From the NCBI RefSeq assembly GCF_000021925.1, contig NC_011830.1, forward strand, positions 1,636,501 to 1,700,500: a DNA stretch of 64,000 nucleotides, in the 5' to 3' direction. Made by a program: the position numbers and the translations under genes. The notes under the pieces are model-generated. The model worked only from the letters and a program-made list of their open reading frames with translations. It was not told the DNA's origin and did not search any database. This document shows positions 61,524-64,000 of the stretch, one piece after another (the first letter of the stretch is position 1; each line of letters opens with the position of its first letter). The DNA comes from Desulfitobacterium hafniense DCB-2. GTDB lineage: Bacteria; Bacillota; Desulfitobacteriia; Desulfitobacteriales; Desulfitobacteriaceae.

Positions 61524-61672
61524 CGCCGCCGATGAGGCCCGCTTCGGCGCAGCGCTTAACCACGGTATTGAAAGTCGCCCGAAACACTTCCGTATCCTTG
61601 AAGCGGCGTCTGCGTTTTTGAGAGAAGACGGAGTGATCCGGAACCTTATCTTCTTTGGCATTCTCAAGGCAT
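61524..61672 (-). pseudogene. Fragment of an IS1182/IS5-type transposase
   Basis: On the minus strand: CLENAKEDKVPDHSVFSQKR, RRRFKDTEVFRATFNTVVKR, CAEAGLIGG. This is the segment around the DHSxFSxxR motif seen in IS1182/IS5-type transposases. Both ends are missing: it starts at the junction with the IS110 remnant and stops at the response regulator gene. Confidence 0.7.
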
Positions 61673-61679
61673 GATAAAC

Positions 61680-62066
61680 AAAAAAGGAGAGGCAGTTGAT
61701 TTGGAATGACGCACTTTTTCCAAAAACGTCGGAAAACACATCATCCAATTTGATATTGGAAACCGTCAGGCAGTTTTGAGCACGGTTCTTTTCTCCGGTG
61801 GAAAAGTTGGTCAGTTTGTTCCGATAGCGCATCAAATCCCGAAACTGGCGAATCTCTGCCGGAGGGATAAAGCTGCCGGACACCAAATCGTGCTCTATCG
61901 GTTTTTTTGCCGCGAATGGCCTTGACATACTTGGGTGGGCGAGGACGATTTTGCAGTCGGTTTCGAGGATATTGTAAACGGGAGTCCAATAGTTTTCGGC
62001 CGATTCCATACAAACATCCTTGCAGTTGTTTGCCAAAAGCCACTGGTTTATCCCATAAGGGTACAA
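61680..62066 (-). pseudogene. Fragment of an IS110-family transposase, frameshifted
   Basis: The minus strand reads NQWLLANNCKDVCMESAENY, WTPVYNILETDCKIVLAHP, then in another frame KYVKAIRGKKTD, and back to HDLVSGSFIPPAEIRQFRDL, MRYRNKLTNFSTGEKNRAQN and VFSDVFGKSA. These match the N-terminal half of IS110 DEDD transposases. There are two frame changes and no C-terminal serine domain, so it is inactive. Confidence 0.78.
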
Positions 62067-62151
62067 TGATGGAAGGATTGGATAGTGTCTATCGGTGGTA
62101 ATTGTAGAAGGATTCTTATGAAACTATTTTGTGAGTGTAACTTAAGTTTTG

Positions 62152-62197
62152 AGACCAAATATATGTTATCAGGTTGACCTGAACATATGTTTGGTCT
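62152..62197 (+). terminator. Long hairpin near the transposase remnant
   Basis: AGACCAAA and TTTGGTCT with inner ATGTT/AACAT and CAGGT/ACCTG segments form a long stem, followed by a T/A-rich stretch. It may be a terminator or the end structure of a lost element. Confidence 0.5.
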
Positions 62198-62209
62198 TAT
62201 TATTATATT

Positions 62210-62338
62210 ATGACAATAGTTTACAATATTTTAAAGGTACAAATGCCGAATTATGTTTTTCATAACTGTTTTTCGCCCCGGGAGTTTGAGGAATTTGTTC
62301 GTGATGTTTTAGAAGTGGAGCTTAGCCTGGACGATTAA
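62210..62338 (+). pseudogene. N-terminal stub of an Mrr/nSTAND3-like endonuclease protein
   Basis: The frame of 42 codons contains MPNYVFHNCFSPREFEEFVR and DVLEVELSLDD, then a stop. The SPREFEEFVRDVLEVEL stretch is typical of the start of Mrr-like restriction endonuclease domains, often fused to nSTAND NTPases of anti-phage proteins. The catalytic part (usually GxDGGID) is absent. It looks like a deletion remnant of a defence gene beside two transposase fragments. Confidence 0.45.
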
Positions 62339-62364
62339 ATTTCAGGTCAAGGGAGTAATTGACT

Positions 62365-62994
62365 ATGCGCAACAACAAAAAATTTTGGGACCGGTATTCC
62401 GGGCTGTATGACTTCGAGATTAATCGGTTTAACAAAGCGGCATACGAAGAAATGTACAGTCTGATGTCGGAAGTGCTGAGAGCCGATATGCGGGTTTTGG
62501 AAGTCGCCACCGGAACCGGTTTGATGGCCCTTGGCATAGCCAAATTTGTCCGGCAAGTTGAGGCGACGGACTTCTCCCCCAAGATGATTGAAACCGCAAA
62601 AAAGAAAATTGCTCCGGCAAATGTTAGATTTTCCCTCGAAGACGCTACGGCGTTATCCTTTGCGAATGACTCGTTTGATGCGGTCATCATTTCCAATGCC
62701 TTGCATATTATGCCAGACCCCGAAGCAACCCTTGCGAGTATCCGCAGGGTACTGAAACCTGACGGATTACTGATCGCGCCGACCTTTGCCCATGGGCACC
62801 TGAAAAACTCTACCTGGAATCTGAACGCCAGAATACTGAAACTTATCGGGTTTGAAACTTACTCGAAGTGGACACCGGAGGAATATACCGGGTTTATTGA
62901 GAAAAATGGTTTTTCTGTTGGCCGGCGGAAAGTATTAAGAGCCGCCTTTCCGCTTGTCTATCTTGAGGCGACTAAAGTCAGTCAATCTTTATAA
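62365..62994 (+). CDS. Class I SAM-dependent methyltransferase (UbiE/phospholipid type)
   Basis: The 209-residue protein has motif I VLEVATGTGLMALGIAKFVR, ATDFSPKMIETAKKK as motif II, VIISNALHIMPDPEATLASI and LKPDGLLIAPTFAHGH. This is typical of small UbiE/PmtA-like methyltransferases. The substrate is unknown. AAGGGAG lies nine bases before ATG 62365; the TTG at 62359 is less likely. It stands among accessory genes next to IS remnants. Confidence 0.85.
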   Translation: MRNNKKFWDRYSGLYDFEINRFNKAAYEEMYSLMSEVLRADMRVLEVATGTGLMALGIAKFVRQVEATDFSPKMIETAKKKIAPANVRFSLEDATALSFANDSFDAVIISNALHIMPDPEATLASIRRVLKPDGLLIAPTFAHGHLKNSTWNLNARILKLIGFETYSKWTPEEYTGFIEKNGFSVGRRKVLRAAFPLVYLEATKVSQSL

Positions 62995-63178
62995 AATTAG
63001 AGCAAATGAAAAGCTCGGATCTAAAAGTACAGCAGAAAATTAACTGGATGATAAACGTTGTTGAGATCCGGCTGAAAAAGATTGCTCGTTAGAAATATTG
63101 GGAAAGAATAAGAGGATGAGACTCTGTTTCGCAGTTACTACCTGATTAAGCCAAAGGCAAAACAAAGGAGAGGAAACC

Positions 63179-63604
63179 ATGATTACACCTTACCTTACAT
63201 TCAACGGGAACTGCAAAGATGCGCTGAATTTCTACCGCGCCGTCTTCAATTGTGACGAACCAAAAATTCTGCCCTACGGTGACTATATGCCGGAGGGCTC
63301 AAAGACGCCGCCTGAATTGCTGAGTACTTGGGTCATGCACGCTGAGATGATCGTCTGTGGTACGAACGTCTGGTTTGCCGATGAAGCTGCACCACCCAAG
63401 AACGGTGATAACATCAAGCTAACCGCCACGGTACCTACGGGCAAGGAAGCGACGGCTATCTTCGACGTGCTTTGCGTGGGTGGCGAGGTGACGCTCCCGC
63501 CGACCGAGACCTTCTACAGTGTGTTCCATGCCGCAGTAAGAGACAAATTTGGCGTGAACTGGAACGTCGTCGCTGAGGAAGGACCAAAGCAAGTGAAGGG
63601 ATGA
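63179..63604 (+). CDS. VOC-family PhnB-like protein
   Basis: The 141-residue protein has the PhnB/glyoxalase-like opening MITPYLTFNGNCKDALNFYR, VFNCDEPKILPYGDYMPEG and the ending VFHAAVRDKFGVNWNVV. Members bind small molecules with a vicinal-oxygen-chelate fold, often dimeric. The role is unknown. GGAGAGGAAACC precedes ATG 63179. It is three bases ahead of the next gene. Confidence 0.85.
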   Translation: MITPYLTFNGNCKDALNFYRAVFNCDEPKILPYGDYMPEGSKTPPELLSTWVMHAEMIVCGTNVWFADEAAPPKNGDNIKLTATVPTGKEATAIFDVLCVGGEVTLPPTETFYSVFHAAVRDKFGVNWNVVAEEGPKQVKG

Positions 63605-63607
63605 AGA

Positions 63608-63985
63608 ATGAATAACGAGGAACTAAAACATAAGATACACTCTATGGCAAGCAGTACACTAACGGAGGAGATTTACATATCTCCTGTAGGGCTGCTGATG
63701 AAAATCGGAGTATTATCTGCCAAAGATTATGAAGATTGGCGGTGCGGCCGTGTACCGTACCTTGAAAAGGTATGTAAGGCCAACTTGAGGAAGTTGTCAT
63801 TTATTATGAAAGAACTGAGGGCATATGCTCTGGAGAATCAGTTAAAGCCTTCATGGACAGCATATAACCGGTGGGGTGTAAAAGGCAAAAAAATCCCCTT
63901 GCGTTTTAGTAAATCCGGAGATGCCCTTATAGAAAAAGCCTATGCTACACATTATGTTGCCAATACTGCTAATAATGTGAGATGA
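63608..63985 (+). CDS. Conserved hypothetical protein
   Basis: The 125-residue protein has a recognisable but unnamed pattern: ISPVGLLMKIGVLSAKDYED and WRCGRVPYLEKVCKANLRKL, then ENQLKPSWTAYNRWGVKGKK and LRFSKSGDALIEKAYATHYV. It looks like a small nucleic-acid- or metabolite-binding protein, mostly helical, with one cysteine pair (WRCGR, KVCKAN). I know of no function. It is coupled to the PhnB-like gene. Confidence 0.65.
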   Translation: MNNEELKHKIHSMASSTLTEEIYISPVGLLMKIGVLSAKDYEDWRCGRVPYLEKVCKANLRKLSFIMKELRAYALENQLKPSWTAYNRWGVKGKKIPLRFSKSGDALIEKAYATHYVANTANNVR

Positions 63986-64000
63986 AACAGAAGATATGCT

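Noticed and set aside
61296..62066. Long minus-strand frame of 256 codons as one gene
   Set aside because: Its front is an IS110 fragment, and its rear runs antisense through the response regulator gene; the parts belong to different things.

Overview
The window reads as chromosome of an endospore-forming, anaerobic Firmicute, most likely a Desulfitobacterium or close Peptococcaceae relative. This is an inference from an alpha/beta-type spore protein, a tyrosine T-box leader, a clostridial cobalamin riboswitch, the carboxyspermidine polyamine pair, many radical-SAM and nitrogenase-family genes, and many group II intron scars. No database search was possible. Functions come from motifs read in the translations, and starts were set by Shine-Dalgarno sequences.

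1-2.7 kb is a graveyard of mobile DNA. One group II intron sits inside the reverse-transcriptase gene of a second group II intron, which itself sits inside an Rpn-family nuclease gene that is frameshifted. A cobalamin riboswitch follows with no cobalamin gene behind it, then a lone double-CXXCG (SitI-like) protein.

3.5-13.7 kb is the main feature: a riboswitch-like leader with a terminator, then a tight operon of MoeA-like, NifH-like, NifD-like, NifK-like, second MoeA-like, FecCD-type ABC importer (permease, ATPase, lipoprotein) and a radical SAM protein with the Cx5Cx2C cluster motif of HmdB/HcgA. It lacks nifE, nifN, nifB and nifV. Together this suggests an undescribed nitrogenase-like reductase with its own cofactor assembly and metal uptake.

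13.7-34.9 kb is mainly housekeeping and membrane genes: tyrS with T-box, a spore protein, nagB, a MacAB-like exporter, an alpha/beta hydrolase, lgt, carboxynorspermidine synthase and decarboxylase, DUF454, a NlpC/P60-like hydrolase, an ABC-F protein, a diguanylate cyclase, a CPBP protease, a GntR regulator and an amidohydrolase.

34.9-43.5 kb carries a very large sensor kinase with two different kinase modules and a response regulator. Four TTTAGGG direct repeats at exact 11-bp spacing lie just downstream, ahead of a -10 box. A methyltransferase, a BlaR1-tail-like protein, an arylamine N-acetyltransferase and a membrane protein/XRE pair follow.

43.5-56.5 kb holds lhr, a LysR-LrgAB module with a palindromic operator, a tiny Cys/His-rich protein, a GntR-MFS-DUF523 set, a short DtxR-family regulator convergent with a MATE exporter, and a TrmA/RlmD-type RNA methyltransferase. 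The MATE promoter carries four tandem 13-bp operators.

56.5-64 kb holds a collapsed ABC transporter, a Ktr-type potassium uptake operon with its own KdpD/KdpE-like pair, two transposase fragments, a truncated endonuclease-like remnant and three small genes. I saw no tRNA, rRNA or CRISPR array.
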